The position numbers were made by a program, and so were the translations under genes. A stretch of DNA of 64,000 nucleotides, from the NCBI RefSeq assembly GCF_026340095.1, contig NZ_JAPEPO010000001.1:7150501-7214500 (forward strand), in the 5' to 3' direction. Source of the DNA: Streptomyces sp. NBC_01446 (GTDB taxonomy: Bacteria > Actinomycetota > Actinomycetes > Streptomycetales > Streptomycetaceae). The notes beneath the pieces were generated by a model. It was not told where the DNA came from, did not search any database, and was given only the letters and a program-made list of their open reading frames with translations. Of this stretch, positions 50,020-59,354 are shown piece by piece; within the stretch, counting starts at the first letter, position 1, and the number at the start of each line of letters is the position of its first letter.

Positions 50020-53000
50020 TCAGTTGTTCTTGTGGAAGAAGTGGTGGTCCCCACCAGGTTTGTCCAACGCGCGATAGCGTTCCATCGTGCTGTAGCCCTC
50101 TCGGGTGTTGTCCCAGCCGAAGTTGACGAGGTCTCGGCTCCGGTCCGCCGGCGTGAAGCCCTTGGGTGCCCCGGCGTGGAAGTGGGGACCCGCCGGATCG
50201 TGCGTGTGCTCGACCACCACTCTGGAGCCGTCCGAAGTCTCGAACTGCCGGAAGTTTCCCCAGTGGGTGGGGTCCTTCGAGTAGACGTGCCCGGGCATGT
50301 GCTTGAGGGTCTTGTCCCCCATCACCACCCACTGCGCGTCCGGCGCGGCCCCGTAGGGGACGCCCGCCACCTCGAAGGCCGCCCTCTCGGCGTCCTCCCG
50401 GCGCTCGAAGGGGTTGGAGTGCTCGCCCTTCGGCGGACACTCCGGTGCGAGGCCGAGCGGGTCCGACCAGGTATGGGGGTTGTCCACATAGGTGGACGGG
50501 TTGGGTGCGGGAGTCAGGCCGAGCGGATCGGGCGATACGTAGCGTGCCGTCTCGGGGTCGTAATGGCGGAAGTAGTTGTAGTGCAGGCCGGATTCGGGGT
50601 CGAAGTACTGCCCGGGGAAACGGAGCGGCGTGTACGTGCTGCTGTCGCTCGCCCAGGCCGTCGTGCCCCACACGGTGCTGCGCCGACGCCACGCGATGCC
50701 CCCGGACTCGTCGATGAGCTCCGTGGGCGTGCCGACGAGATCGGTGACCATGGCGAAGAACCGTGAGTCGACCTCCTGCGGTGGCATCGGGCACTCCTCG
50801 CCCGGCGCCCCGGGTGCCAGCACCCGCTCGGTCTGGGTGATGGGCCGTTGACCGGCGTGGTCCCAGGTGAGAGCGACAGGCCGGGGCAGCTCCGGCGACG
50901 TCGCCACCTGCTCGCACAGGGTCGTGCCGTCCCAGGTAAAGACGGTGCGCTCGACCACGGTCTCGCCGTCGGGGGCCAGACACGTCTTCGCGCTGCGTCG
51001 CCCCAACGCGTCATACGTGTACTGCCACTTCCTGCCGTCCGGGGTGACCGTGGAGACGAGCCGGTCCTCGGGGTCCCACTCGTAGCGCCAGACCTCGGTC
51101 GAGCCCGAGAGGCGGCGCTTGCGGCGCACGGTGACCCGGCCCAGCGCGTCGTGCTCGTAGTGGACACGCCCTGCCCGGGTGAGGCGCGTACCGGAGTACG
51201 AGCGCGCGCCGGTGGCCGCCTGGCCCGGATGCTCGTCAGGCCAGGAGGCGGCGGTCAGATTCCCCGCGAGGTCGTAGGCGTACGACTCCGACCAGCCGCT
51301 GCCCTCGACGCCGGTCACGCGGCCGATCGCGTCGAGTTCGTACCGCCGGGTGCCGGACACGAGGTCCTCGACGCCCAGCAGGTTGCCGTCCGCGCGGTAG
51401 GTGTACGCGCGGCGCTGGACACACCGGTCCTCGCCCGACGCGACGACGGACTGTGTGGTGAGGCGGCCCAGGTCGTCGAAGGAGTTGTCCAGTGCGAGGG
51501 ACGTGCCGATGCGGCGACCGGTCTCGCGGCCGGCGGAGTCGTACGCGAAGCCCACATCACGCCCCGCGGTCGTCAGCCGCACGCTGCGCCCCGCCACGTC
51601 GTAGGTCCATGCGGACTCGGCGCCGCTGGGCGTGAGCCGCCCGGTCCGTCGACCCAACTCGTCGTAACGGTAGGTCAGTACACGTCCGTCGACGTTCTCC
51701 GAACGCACGCGCCCGAAGCGGTCGCGCAGGATGGTGAGCGAGCCCCCCGGCCCGTCGGACCGGGCGAGCCGGCCGGTGAGGTCGTAGGCGAAGGTGGTGT
51801 TGCCCGCGGGGGTTTCCTTCTCCACCACCCTGCCGAGCTCGTCGTAGACGTACCGCACCGTCTGGCCAAGAGCGTTGGTCCGGGTGGTCATACGCCCGGC
51901 GGCGTCGTGCTCGTAGTGGACCGTACGTCCGTCGAAGTCGGTCTGCCGGGCCAGCCACCCGGCGCTGTCGTACTCGTAACTCCAGGTGAGACCTTGAGGG
52001 TTGGTGACCTTGGTGAGGCGCAGTTCCGAGTCGTGCGTGAACGCGTACTGTGCTCCGTCCGGTGTCGTGCGCGCGGTGATCAGGTCGAAGTGCGTGTAGG
52101 CGCTGCGCGTCACGTTGCCGACGGCGTCGGTGTGGGCGGTGCAGTTGCCCTCCCCGTCGTACGACCACGTCTCGCTGCCGCCGTCGGGAGCGGTACGGCG
52201 GACGAGCCGGCCCTCGGTGTTCCATTCCAGGCGGGTCGTCGCCCCGAGCGGGTCCCTGACGGCGACAGGCCGGCCGAAGGCATCACGTTCGTACGTGGTG
52301 GTCGAACCGAGCGGATCCGTCACCTCGACCGGAAGGCCCGCGCGATCACAGTGAAGCGTCGTGGCGCCGCCCAGCGGGTCGACAACGGAGGTGAGCCGGC
52401 CCGCCTCGTCGTAGGTGAAGTGCGTCGTCGCACCGGCGGGGGTGGTGGCTGTGAGGCGGTTGCCGCGTTCGTCGTAGGTCTGGCGCCAGGTCGTGCCGTC
52501 GGGATTGGTCACCTTCACGGGCAGACCGAGCTCGTTGTACTCGGCGTGGGCCTCGCGCCCGTCGGCGCGCACCACGTGGACGAGGTTGCCCGCTTCGTCG
52601 TACCGGAAGGCGGTGACATGTCCGAGAGGATCGGTGCGGGACAGGAGCCGGTCGAAGCGGTCACGCCGGTAGCGGGTGGTGGCGCCGAGCGGGTCTGTCT
52701 CCGCGATCACCCGGGACGAGGCGTCGACGAGGAATCGCCGCCGGTGACCCTCGCCGGTCGTCGTCGTGGTCAGGCGGTACCCCGTGCTCGGGTCAGGCTC
52801 TGTATAGGCCAGGCGAAGAGCCATATGGCCCTCCGCTCCGCCTTCTGCCACGCAGCGGTCCCGGTCGTCGTACGCGTAGGTGTACGAGCGGTCGTTGGTG
52901 TCGGTCCAGGAGGTGATGCGGCCACGCTCGTCGTAGGTGAAGCGCAGTGGCAGGCCGGACGAGTTGACGACCTCCGTGAGGTGGCCCTCGTCCGAGTAGC

Positions 53001-54783
53001 CGTATCTCTTGATCTCAAGGTTCTCCCCGTCGCCGGCGGCGTCGGCCAGCAGCAGGGCACGGACCCGGCCGTCGGAAACGGTGTACACCAGACGGTGGCC
53101 CGCGCTGGAGGCGATGGACAGCGGGGTGCCCTCGGAGTCGTACTCGAAGGTGATCCAGTTGCCGTTGCGGTCGTCGATCTGCTCGATCACCGCCGATCGC
53201 TCGTCCCGGTCGGCGAAGTGCCAGACGCGGCCGGTGCGCGGATCGCTCACCGTGTAACCGCCGTCGACACGGTTCAGCGGGCGACGGGGGCCGTGCGAGG
53301 GCAGCACGGGAACCCCGGGAGCGGGATGGGGATAGACGAGCAGGAGGCCGTCATCGGTGACGAAGACCACCCCTTCTGCGTCGATCTCCAGGCGCTGGTC
53401 CAGCGTCGACGACCAGGAAGGCCCGAACCAGCGGCCGAGCTGGTACCCGGACTCGGCGCGACGCGTGAAGGCGAGCGGCAGCACTCCCGGCAGTTCGACG
53501 TCGGTCTGGGGCAGATACATGAGCCCCGTCGCGAGGTCGACCGGGTCGGTGCCGTTGCACTTCTTCTGTCCGTCGGGTTCCGCGTGCCGCTCGGCATCGC
53601 GCGTGGCGCGTCGCAGGCCGGTCTCCGCCCCTTCCTCCATCCCCTTCTTGAGACCCAGTCGCAGGCCGCTGCGGGCGAGTCCGGCGCCTTTGGTGCCGAC
53701 GAGTTCGGGAAGGAGGCGGCCGATGAATTCGGAGGGGTCTTTCTTGAAGCCGTCGACGGCGGCGGTGACGATGCGTTCGGGGTGGGCGGCGGTGGAGACG
53801 AGGCCGGAGAGCGTCATGGAGACGTTCTGCATGTAGGCGGCGGGGTGGGTGAGGTTGTAGGGGTCGGTGGGGTTGAGGCCGCGGGCGAAGTTGAGCAGTC
53901 CCGCCGTGCCCTTGAGGGCGCCGCCCACCACGTGCGTCAGCTCGAGGTTGTACGCCTGGTAGCCGTCGACGAGGTCGTTGCCGAGGCGGTCGAGCGGCGG
54001 GGGTTCGGCGGGGGCGTGCGCGAGTGCCGCCTTCACCTTGCCCTGGGCATCGGAGGCGGCGGTGTTGCGCTGCTTGCGCGCCTCGGCGAGCGTCTCGTGG
54101 GCCTTCTTGATGTCGGCCTTGCCGGGATCCGAGAATGGCTCCGGCTTGGGGCCGGGGTCCTCGTTCGCCTTGATCTTGCCGTTGTAGGCGTCAACCTTCT
54201 TGTTGTACGCGTCGACCGCGTCCTTGGACGCCTTCGTGCCCTTCTTGTACAGCTCGACGGCTTCCTTGGCCTTGCCCTGCGCCCACTTGACCGTACCGGC
54301 GTACGACTCCAGAGTGCTGGACGCATCGTCGCAGGCGTCGGCGGCCTCGGCCCACTTGGTGGGGTGGACGCCGAACTTCTTGCGGAACGCGTCGCCGCCC
54401 TCGCCCGCCCAGCCGGAGGAGTCGACCTTGCGCATGCCCGCGCTGACGTGGTCGAAGGCGGTGTGGAAGTCCTTGAGGTGCTTGGCGGACTCGCGGATCT
54501 TGTCGGGGTTGCCGTGGACGAGCTCGTTGGCCTCCTCGGTCTGGCCGAGCTGCTGCTCGCCGGGCGTTGCGCCGAGGTCGGAGGCGACGTCGTCGCCCCA
54601 GTCCTCGACCGCGTCGGCCGCCCCGTGCAGCCCCACGTAGTCCAGGCCGTCGCCGACCTTGTTCGTGGCGTAGTCGACGCCCTCGCCGACCTTCTTCTTG
54701 CCCTCGTCGATGAGATCCTCACCGACCGAAAGCCCTTTGTTGATACCGCCCTTGACGCCATCGACGATGTCACCGAGCCCCAT
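50020..54783 (-). CDS. Polymorphic RHS toxin with His-rich C-terminal domain
   Basis: A 1587-aa effector. Residues 1-~260 are helical, with a WXG-like turn (SGWAGEGGDAFRKKFG, W at ~125), a probable ESX/T7-type secretion region. A DUF6531 pre-RHS domain begins at ~409 (CNGTDPVDLATGLMYL). RHS/YD repeats run to ~1440 (many Y-D-x2-GR-like units; the conserved end RYVSPDPLGL is present). The last ~141 residues (from PECPPKGEH) are the toxin: HMPGH, EHTHDPAGPHFHAG and GGDHHFFHK. The spaced His/Asp pattern suggests a metal-dependent nuclease, possibly HNH/endonuclease VII-like. No toxin family is recognised with certainty. Confidence 0.88.
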   Translation of the reverse strand: MGLGDIVDGVKGGINKGLSVGEDLIDEGKKKVGEGVDYATNKVGDGLDYVGLHGAADAVEDWGDDVASDLGATPGEQQLGQTEEANELVHGNPDKIRESAKHLKDFHTAFDHVSAGMRKVDSSGWAGEGGDAFRKKFGVHPTKWAEAADACDDASSTLESYAGTVKWAQGKAKEAVELYKKGTKASKDAVDAYNKKVDAYNGKIKANEDPGPKPEPFSDPGKADIKKAHETLAEARKQRNTAASDAQGKVKAALAHAPAEPPPLDRLGNDLVDGYQAYNLELTHVVGGALKGTAGLLNFARGLNPTDPYNLTHPAAYMQNVSMTLSGLVSTAAHPERIVTAAVDGFKKDPSEFIGRLLPELVGTKGAGLARSGLRLGLKKGMEEGAETGLRRATRDAERHAEPDGQKKCNGTDPVDLATGLMYLPQTDVELPGVLPLAFTRRAESGYQLGRWFGPSWSSTLDQRLEIDAEGVVFVTDDGLLLVYPHPAPGVPVLPSHGPRRPLNRVDGGYTVSDPRTGRVWHFADRDERSAVIEQIDDRNGNWITFEYDSEGTPLSIASSAGHRLVYTVSDGRVRALLLADAAGDGENLEIKRYGYSDEGHLTEVVNSSGLPLRFTYDERGRITSWTDTNDRSYTYAYDDRDRCVAEGGAEGHMALRLAYTEPDPSTGYRLTTTTTGEGHRRRFLVDASSRVIAETDPLGATTRYRRDRFDRLLSRTDPLGHVTAFRYDEAGNLVHVVRADGREAHAEYNELGLPVKVTNPDGTTWRQTYDERGNRLTATTPAGATTHFTYDEAGRLTSVVDPLGGATTLHCDRAGLPVEVTDPLGSTTTYERDAFGRPVAVRDPLGATTRLEWNTEGRLVRRTAPDGGSETWSYDGEGNCTAHTDAVGNVTRSAYTHFDLITARTTPDGAQYAFTHDSELRLTKVTNPQGLTWSYEYDSAGWLARQTDFDGRTVHYEHDAAGRMTTRTNALGQTVRYVYDELGRVVEKETPAGNTTFAYDLTGRLARSDGPGGSLTILRDRFGRVRSENVDGRVLTYRYDELGRRTGRLTPSGAESAWTYDVAGRSVRLTTAGRDVGFAYDSAGRETGRRIGTSLALDNSFDDLGRLTTQSVVASGEDRCVQRRAYTYRADGNLLGVEDLVSGTRRYELDAIGRVTGVEGSGWSESYAYDLAGNLTAASWPDEHPGQAATGARSYSGTRLTRAGRVHYEHDALGRVTVRRKRRLSGSTEVWRYEWDPEDRLVSTVTPDGRKWQYTYDALGRRSAKTCLAPDGETVVERTVFTWDGTTLCEQVATSPELPRPVALTWDHAGQRPITQTERVLAPGAPGEECPMPPQEVDSRFFAMVTDLVGTPTELIDESGGIAWRRRSTVWGTTAWASDSSTYTPLRFPGQYFDPESGLHYNYFRHYDPETARYVSPDPLGLTPAPNPSTYVDNPHTWSDPLGLAPECPPKGEHSNPFERREDAERAAFEVAGVPYGAAPDAQWVVMGDKTLKHMPGHVYSKDPTHWGNFRQFETSDGSRVVVEHTHDPAGPHFHAGAPKGFTPADRSRDLVNFGWDNTREGYSTMERYRALDKPGGDHHFFHKNN

Positions 54784-55466
54784 CAGCCCTCACCCCCGCC
54801 CTGCTGCCCGGCGGCTTTGGCCCGCTCCTCGGGGGAGGGGCCGAAGGTGTCGTCGAGCCACTTGTCGTACTCGGCATCGGAGACCCCGGCAGCCTTGTGC
54901 AGGTTCTCGGGATTGATGCCCAACGGACCCGCAATATGGGACGTCGCCATGTCGCGGCCGGCGTCCTTCCAGCCCTGCGCGCTGTTCGCCATGGCCTGAT
55001 CGAAGGACTTCTCGCTGTAGTCGACACCGCCGTAGGCACCGGACTTCGCGATGTCGCCCCAGCCCTGCTTGGTGACGTCCTCCTCGGAGGCGTACGGGTT
55101 GCCGATCGCCGAGTTCGCGACGACCTTGAAGCTGCCCTCCACGTACTGCTCGGTCTCGTAGTACGTGCCTGCCGACAGGCCGGTCTTCTGGGCGAACGCG
55201 TTGCCTTCGTTGACCAGCGAGCGCACACCCCACTCCCAGCGCTCGCAGAACGACTTGAAGTCCCCGGTCAGCCCTTCGTGCCCCAACTCCAGGCCGGACA
55301 AAGCGATGTCGGAGAAGCCGCGCCCCGCGCCGGCCTCCCCGACCATCCCCAGCTCTTTCAACTCGGCCAGCGCCTCGGTCAACCCCTTGGCGACCAGATC
55401 CAGACCGGTGGCCTTCAGATCCTTGCCGCCGCCACCACCTCCGCCACCGCCTCCGTCGCCGGTCAT
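54783..55466 (-). CDS. WXG-associated helical protein of the toxin locus
   Basis: A 227-aa protein that overlaps the toxin gene by 1 nt. The N-terminus is Gly-rich, then helical blocks KATGLDLVAKGLTEALAELK, CERWEWGVRSLVNEGNAFAQ and EGSFKVVANSAIG (W-based turns). It is likely a loading or adaptor protein for the RHS effector. No enzymatic motif is visible. Confidence 0.7.
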   Translation of the reverse strand: MTGDGGGGGGGGGGKDLKATGLDLVAKGLTEALAELKELGMVGEAGAGRGFSDIALSGLELGHEGLTGDFKSFCERWEWGVRSLVNEGNAFAQKTGLSAGTYYETEQYVEGSFKVVANSAIGNPYASEEDVTKQGWGDIAKSGAYGGVDYSEKSFDQAMANSAQGWKDAGRDMATSHIAGPLGINPENLHKAAGVSDAEYDKWLDDTFGPSPEERAKAAGQQGGGEG

Positions 55467-56077
55467 GCGGCACCCCCCGCGTTCTCGTCGATGTCACGGT
55501 CGAGCGCAACGTCGTCCGGCACGATCCCCTTCACCGGCGGGAACACCATCCCGTCAGCCCCGTCCGCGCAGTCCAGGGCCACCCCGCAGGGCACCCCCGC
55601 GGCCGGCACCGCCACATCGAGGAGGCGGGCCCCCAGCACTGTGCGGTATGTCCACTCCCGGGCGTATTCGCCACGCGCTTGTGCGTAGCGGGCCAGGGCC
55701 TGCTCGTCGGAGAAGGCGAGGATGAACCGGATCCCGTTGAAGTCGGCGGTCAGCATCCCGCGTTCCTCCTCCGCGCCCGGCTCGTCGCCCAGCGGCACCA
55801 GCACCGCCGTCCGCCGGAACTCTCCGAGTAGCTGGGCGAACGCTTTTCTACGGGCCGCCATTTCGGGTTCCTCAGCCGCCGGATCCGGGCCGACCGGCCC
55901 GGTCGCCGGGTCGGCTGCTGCCGACTGCGCGAACGGGGTTTCCTGCAGTCCGGAATCGGGCTCCCCGGACATCGCCGCTGGTTCAGCAGCCGGCGCTGCG
56001 CTCATCGCCGCGTAGTCCGCGAGACGCGATCTCGGTATCCGCTGCGGCTCATCTGCCGCACCCCCGTGCCCAGACAT
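55463..56077 (-). CDS. SseB-like protein of the toxin locus
   Basis: About 204 aa from ATG 56077 (ATG 56089 is an alternative). A long Ala/Pro-rich start precedes the SseB-type domain: FAQLLGEFRRTAVLVPLGDE, FILAFSDEQALARYAQARGE, and VPCGVALDCADGADGMVFPP. SseB domains often occur with secretion or toxin loci; here it is probably a chaperone or adaptor. It overlaps the next gene by 4 nt, making a three- or four-gene operon with toxin and immunity. Confidence 0.75.
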   Translation of the reverse strand: MSGHGGAADEPQRIPRSRLADYAAMSAAPAAEPAAMSGEPDSGLQETPFAQSAAADPATGPVGPDPAAEEPEMAARRKAFAQLLGEFRRTAVLVPLGDEPGAEEERGMLTADFNGIRFILAFSDEQALARYAQARGEYAREWTYRTVLGARLLDVAVPAAGVPCGVALDCADGADGMVFPPVKGIVPDDVALDRDIDENAGGAA

Positions 56078-56299
56078 GCCACCCATCATCACAACCACAC
56101 ATTGCGTGTGGCAACGTGCCTGCGTCACACCCCTGTCACAGAGAAGCGCGTAGACCCGGGGGGTATCCGGAAGTGCGCCGGGCCTCGTCCCGGCAAGGCG
56201 CACACGAATGGCATGGGCATGCCTTCGCGTGTGTCGTGAGCCTCCTAGGGCTCGGAAGTCAACCGGACCCCTCCGCCACTGCGACATCCGGAGCGTCCG

Positions 56300-56911
56300 T
56301 CAAACCCTGCCCGCGACGCCAAGGCTGACGGCCAGGAAGATGATGCCCGACACCATGACGGCGCCGATCCAGGCGATGGTGCAGAGCAGGGCGCGGAGGT
56401 AGGTCCTCCAGGCGCGGTACGTCGACGGCATGAGCTGCAGTCGCTCGGCCGCGCGGCGCGAGACGGCAATCTCCCCGGTCGGACGCTGCGCGATCGCTTC
56501 GCGGACCGCAGCGTCGGGCCCCTTGTCGATGACGAGGGAGACGCCATAGGCGTCTTGCAACGCGAGCCCGTCTATCGGCTGGCCGCGGCCCATGAGTTCG
56601 ATTCGTCGTACTTTCGTCAGTCGGGTGAGATCGACGGTACGCCGCCCGCTCAAGGTGTGCGCGGTCAACAGATGGCCGTCTCGCAGCTCAACGGCCCGCG
56701 CCTCGCCGAGGATGGACCAGACAAGGACGCTGATCAGCGGAGAGAACAGGGCGAGGATGCACCACGAATCACCGACCAGACCTGACCGCACGAGCAGCCC
56801 TGACGTCACCACCAGCACAGGCGTCACCAGCACCGCCGACAGACGCAGGTTGCGCTGACTGACGCGACCCTGGCCTGCGGAAACGGCATCGATGGAGGGA
56901 TCGGGTGTCAC
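56300..56911 (-). CDS. Membrane protein of unknown function
   Basis: A 203-aa protein, GTG 56911. TM pairs lie at ~25-45 (LSAVLVTPVLVVTSGLLV) and ~50-70 (LALFSPLISVLVWSIL), and a C-terminal pair at ~170-200 (LLCTIAWIGAVMVSGIIFLA). The cytosolic middle has VELRDGHLLTAHTLSGRRTV, a PH-like strand pattern. It lies close to the toxin operon but has its own unit. No family is assigned. Confidence 0.65.
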   Translation of the reverse strand: MTPDPSIDAVSAGQGRVSQRNLRLSAVLVTPVLVVTSGLLVRSGLVGDSWCILALFSPLISVLVWSILGEARAVELRDGHLLTAHTLSGRRTVDLTRLTKVRRIELMGRGQPIDGLALQDAYGVSLVIDKGPDAAVREAIAQRPTGEIAVSRRAAERLQLMPSTYRAWRTYLRALLCTIAWIGAVMVSGIIFLAVSLGVAGRV

Positions 56912-57066
56912 GGCCCGACAGTACCGGTGCAGGAACCGGAGAGCTATGGGGAGAACGTGACGCTACCGTCCGAACCTCGGACTTTATGAGCTGTGCTCGC
57001 CACGGTGGGCCAGCGGCCAGGAACGGCGCCCCCCATCATCCCGGGTGCGGCAGCTCGAGCGAGTAA

Positions 57067-58095
57067 TCAGGTGTTCGTGTGAGTGCGTCGTGAGGATGCG
57101 CGTACCCGGAAGCGATCGGTCGTCAGGACCGGTCCCGCGCTCGGCTCGCCTGCGATACGCGCTTGGAGAAGGTCGAGCAGCGCCAACGTCGTTTCCTCGA
57201 CGTGGAGTTCGATGGCCGAGATGGCAGGCCTGCTGTGGCGAGTGTGCTCGGAGTCGGAAGCCGCGGCGAGCATCGTCCGGTCCGGCACGGCGACACCGCG
57301 AGCCGTGAGGCCCGCGAGCGCGCCGGCCGCCTGACGGCCGGTGTGGCACAGGATGGCGTCGGGGATGCCGTCGTCCACGATCGTGTGCGCCACGGCTTCG
57401 CCGCCCTGCTCGCCGGCGCGCTCGGCCGACATGTAGACGCGCGGCGTGATCCCGGCGCTCTCACACCAGGCGCGGTACGTCACCTCGCTGTCGATGTTCC
57501 ACGCGTTGGGGTCGGTTCCGCGCAACAGGGCGATCGATCGGGCGCCGCTCGCGGCGAAGTGCTCGTAGACGCGCCGGAAGCTCGCGCCGTCGTCCTCGGT
57601 GGCCCAGTCCGTGAAGTCCGGGCGGCTGGGATCGCGTCCCAGCGTCACGTACGGGATCCCTCTCCGTTCGAGGAGAGCGACCACCGGATCATCCATGTGA
57701 GGCATCGTCACGATGTAGCCGTCGAGCGACAGCGCCAGTGGTGGGGTCGGCCGCCTGGTCGGGTCGGGTACGAGCATCACGCTGAGTCCACGGTCCATCG
57801 CCTGCGCCGAGACGGCGCCGATGTAGCGAGTGAACACGTCGACGCCCCGCGGCGCGTATTCACCGAGTGCGTCAAGTGACCGTATGACGAGCCCGATCGC
57901 CCCGACCGACGAACGTCGCAGGCCGCGCGCGAGGGCGTCGGCCTGGTAGTCCATCTCCTCGGCGAGTGCCCGGATGCGCAGTCGCGTGGCCGCGCTGAGC
58001 GTCCCGGTGTCGTTGAGCGCCATCGAGACGGCTGCGACGGATACCCCCGCGCGCTGGGCGACATCGCGAATGGTGACGCCCTTCGGTCGGGCCAC
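57067..58095 (-). CDS. LacI-family regulator of the C45/ABC operon
   Basis: A 342-aa repressor. GTG 58095 follows GAGGAGG. HTH VTIRDVAQRAGVSVAAVSMA, hinge ADALARGLRRSSVGAI. The sensor continues with DPSRPDFTDWATEDDGASFR and HTGRQAAGALAGLTARGVAV. It is divergent from the C45 gene, and AAACGTTT at 58187-58194 lies between them. It probably represses the operon until the substrate is present. Confidence 0.9.
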   Translation of the reverse strand: MARPKGVTIRDVAQRAGVSVAAVSMALNDTGTLSAATRLRIRALAEEMDYQADALARGLRRSSVGAIGLVIRSLDALGEYAPRGVDVFTRYIGAVSAQAMDRGLSVMLVPDPTRRPTPPLALSLDGYIVTMPHMDDPVVALLERRGIPYVTLGRDPSRPDFTDWATEDDGASFRRVYEHFAASGARSIALLRGTDPNAWNIDSEVTYRAWCESAGITPRVYMSAERAGEQGGEAVAHTIVDDGIPDAILCHTGRQAAGALAGLTARGVAVPDRTMLAAASDSEHTRHSRPAISAIELHVEETTLALLDLLQARIAGEPSAGPVLTTDRFRVRASSRRTHTNT

Positions 58096-58183
58096 GGCGA
58101 CCTCCTCGGTTCGAATTTCCCGCCGCGTCGGAAAGAGCGGAAAGCCAGCGGAAAGCGAGCGGAAGTGACTTGCGCGCCATTGT

Positions 58184-58197
58184 ATTAAACGTTTTAC
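58184..58197. promoter_or_regulatory. LacI-type operator ATTAAACGTTTTAC
   Basis: A palindrome with an AAACGTTT core (58187-58194), 89 bp before the LacI start and 67 bp before the C45 gene. The central CpG fits LacI-family operators. It lies in a repeat-rich purine patch of GGAAAG units (58128-58165). Confidence 0.65.
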
Positions 58198-58263
58198 CCA
58201 CCTAGCGTGTCGCCCGCCTCTCACTGTGACTGGCCTCACAAGCAAAGGTCGAAGAGCAACACG

Positions 58264-59337
58264 ATGAAGCTGCACACACTTCGCACGACCACCACTGACC
58301 CCCACGACCGGGGACGCGAGATCGGCACGCGATACGCCGATCAGGTGCGTGACGTCAGTGCCCGCTACCTGTCGCATTTCGCGGTTCTGGGCATCCCGGA
58401 GACGACCGTCCGCGACATCGTCGCCCGCAGTCACGACGCCTTGCGCGACTGGTATCCGGGTCTGGCCGAGGAGTCCGACGCGATCGCCGGGGCAGCCGGG
58501 ATCGAGCCGTGGCAGGTGGCCGCGGTCGGCGCACGGACCGAGGTGCTCGCCGACGCACCCCCCGGGAAGGGCGAGTGCACGACCGCCGTGTACGCGCCGC
58601 CCGCCGGCGGCCCACCCGAGACGATCCAGACGTGGGACTGGCACGACTCGCTCACTCCGGACGGTCTCCTGCTGTCGCTCGTGACCGGGACCGGACGCCG
58701 GGTGAAGCTCTTCACCGAGTTCGGAACGGCCGCGAAGATCGGGGTGAACGACGCCGGCCTCGGCCTCCACTTCAACATCCTCAGGCATCGCTCCGACGGA
58801 GCCACCGGCGGCGTACCCGTCCATGCGGTCGCGCGTCGCATCCTGGAGGAGGCGACGACGGTGGCGGAGGCCCGCGACATCGTCGCCTCCGCGACCCTGA
58901 GCGCGTCCACGGTGCTGACTGTCGCGAGCTACCAGGGCGGCCACGCCGAAGCGGCGTCCATCGAGATGTCGCCCTCCGGAATCGCCGTGGTGCGACCCGA
59001 CGACGACGGCTGGGTCGTCCACACGAACCACTTTCTCGATGCCGGGCTTGCCGACGGCGACGCCAGCATTCCGGAGTCGGCGTCGGTCGAGCGGTACCTC
59101 CACGCACGCGCTGTGCGCGGCCACATGACCGGCCGCTCCGCGCCGGAGCGCGCGGCCGCCTTCTGCGGTGGTGACGGCGCCGCCGCGGTGGTGTGCGTCC
59201 ATGCCGACGCGTCCCAGCCCGGCCACGAGCAGTGGAGCACGTTGCTCACGGCCTCTCTCGACCTTCCCGGCTTCGCCCTCGAGTACCGGGCAGGCAACCC
59301 CGACACCGCGGCCCGCGAGGGTCTCGACCAGTTCTGA
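58264..59337 (+). CDS. C45-family autoproteolytic acyltransferase/hydrolase
   Basis: A 357-aa protein similar to acyl-CoA:6-aminopenicillanate acyltransferase (IAT). The N-terminal nucleophile Cys lies in GKGECTTAVYA, the expected self-cleavage site. QTWDWHDSLTPDG and GVNDAGLGLHFNILRH follow, with family Asn/Asp residues. It would hydrolyse or transfer an amide-linked acyl group. First gene of the operon. Confidence 0.88.
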   Translation: MKLHTLRTTTTDPHDRGREIGTRYADQVRDVSARYLSHFAVLGIPETTVRDIVARSHDALRDWYPGLAEESDAIAGAAGIEPWQVAAVGARTEVLADAPPGKGECTTAVYAPPAGGPPETIQTWDWHDSLTPDGLLLSLVTGTGRRVKLFTEFGTAAKIGVNDAGLGLHFNILRHRSDGATGGVPVHAVARRILEEATTVAEARDIVASATLSASTVLTVASYQGGHAEAASIEMSPSGIAVVRPDDDGWVVHTNHFLDAGLADGDASIPESASVERYLHARAVRGHMTGRSAPERAAAFCGGDGAAAVVCVHADASQPGHEQWSTLLTASLDLPGFALEYRAGNPDTAAREGLDQF

Positions 59338-59354
59338 CAGTTCTGAGGAACCCG

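Noticed and set aside
50848..54999. 1383-codon plus-strand reading frame opposite the RHS toxin
   Set aside because: It is an antisense shadow created by the high GC third codon position. It lacks a ribosome binding site and family features, while the minus frame is a clear RHS protein.
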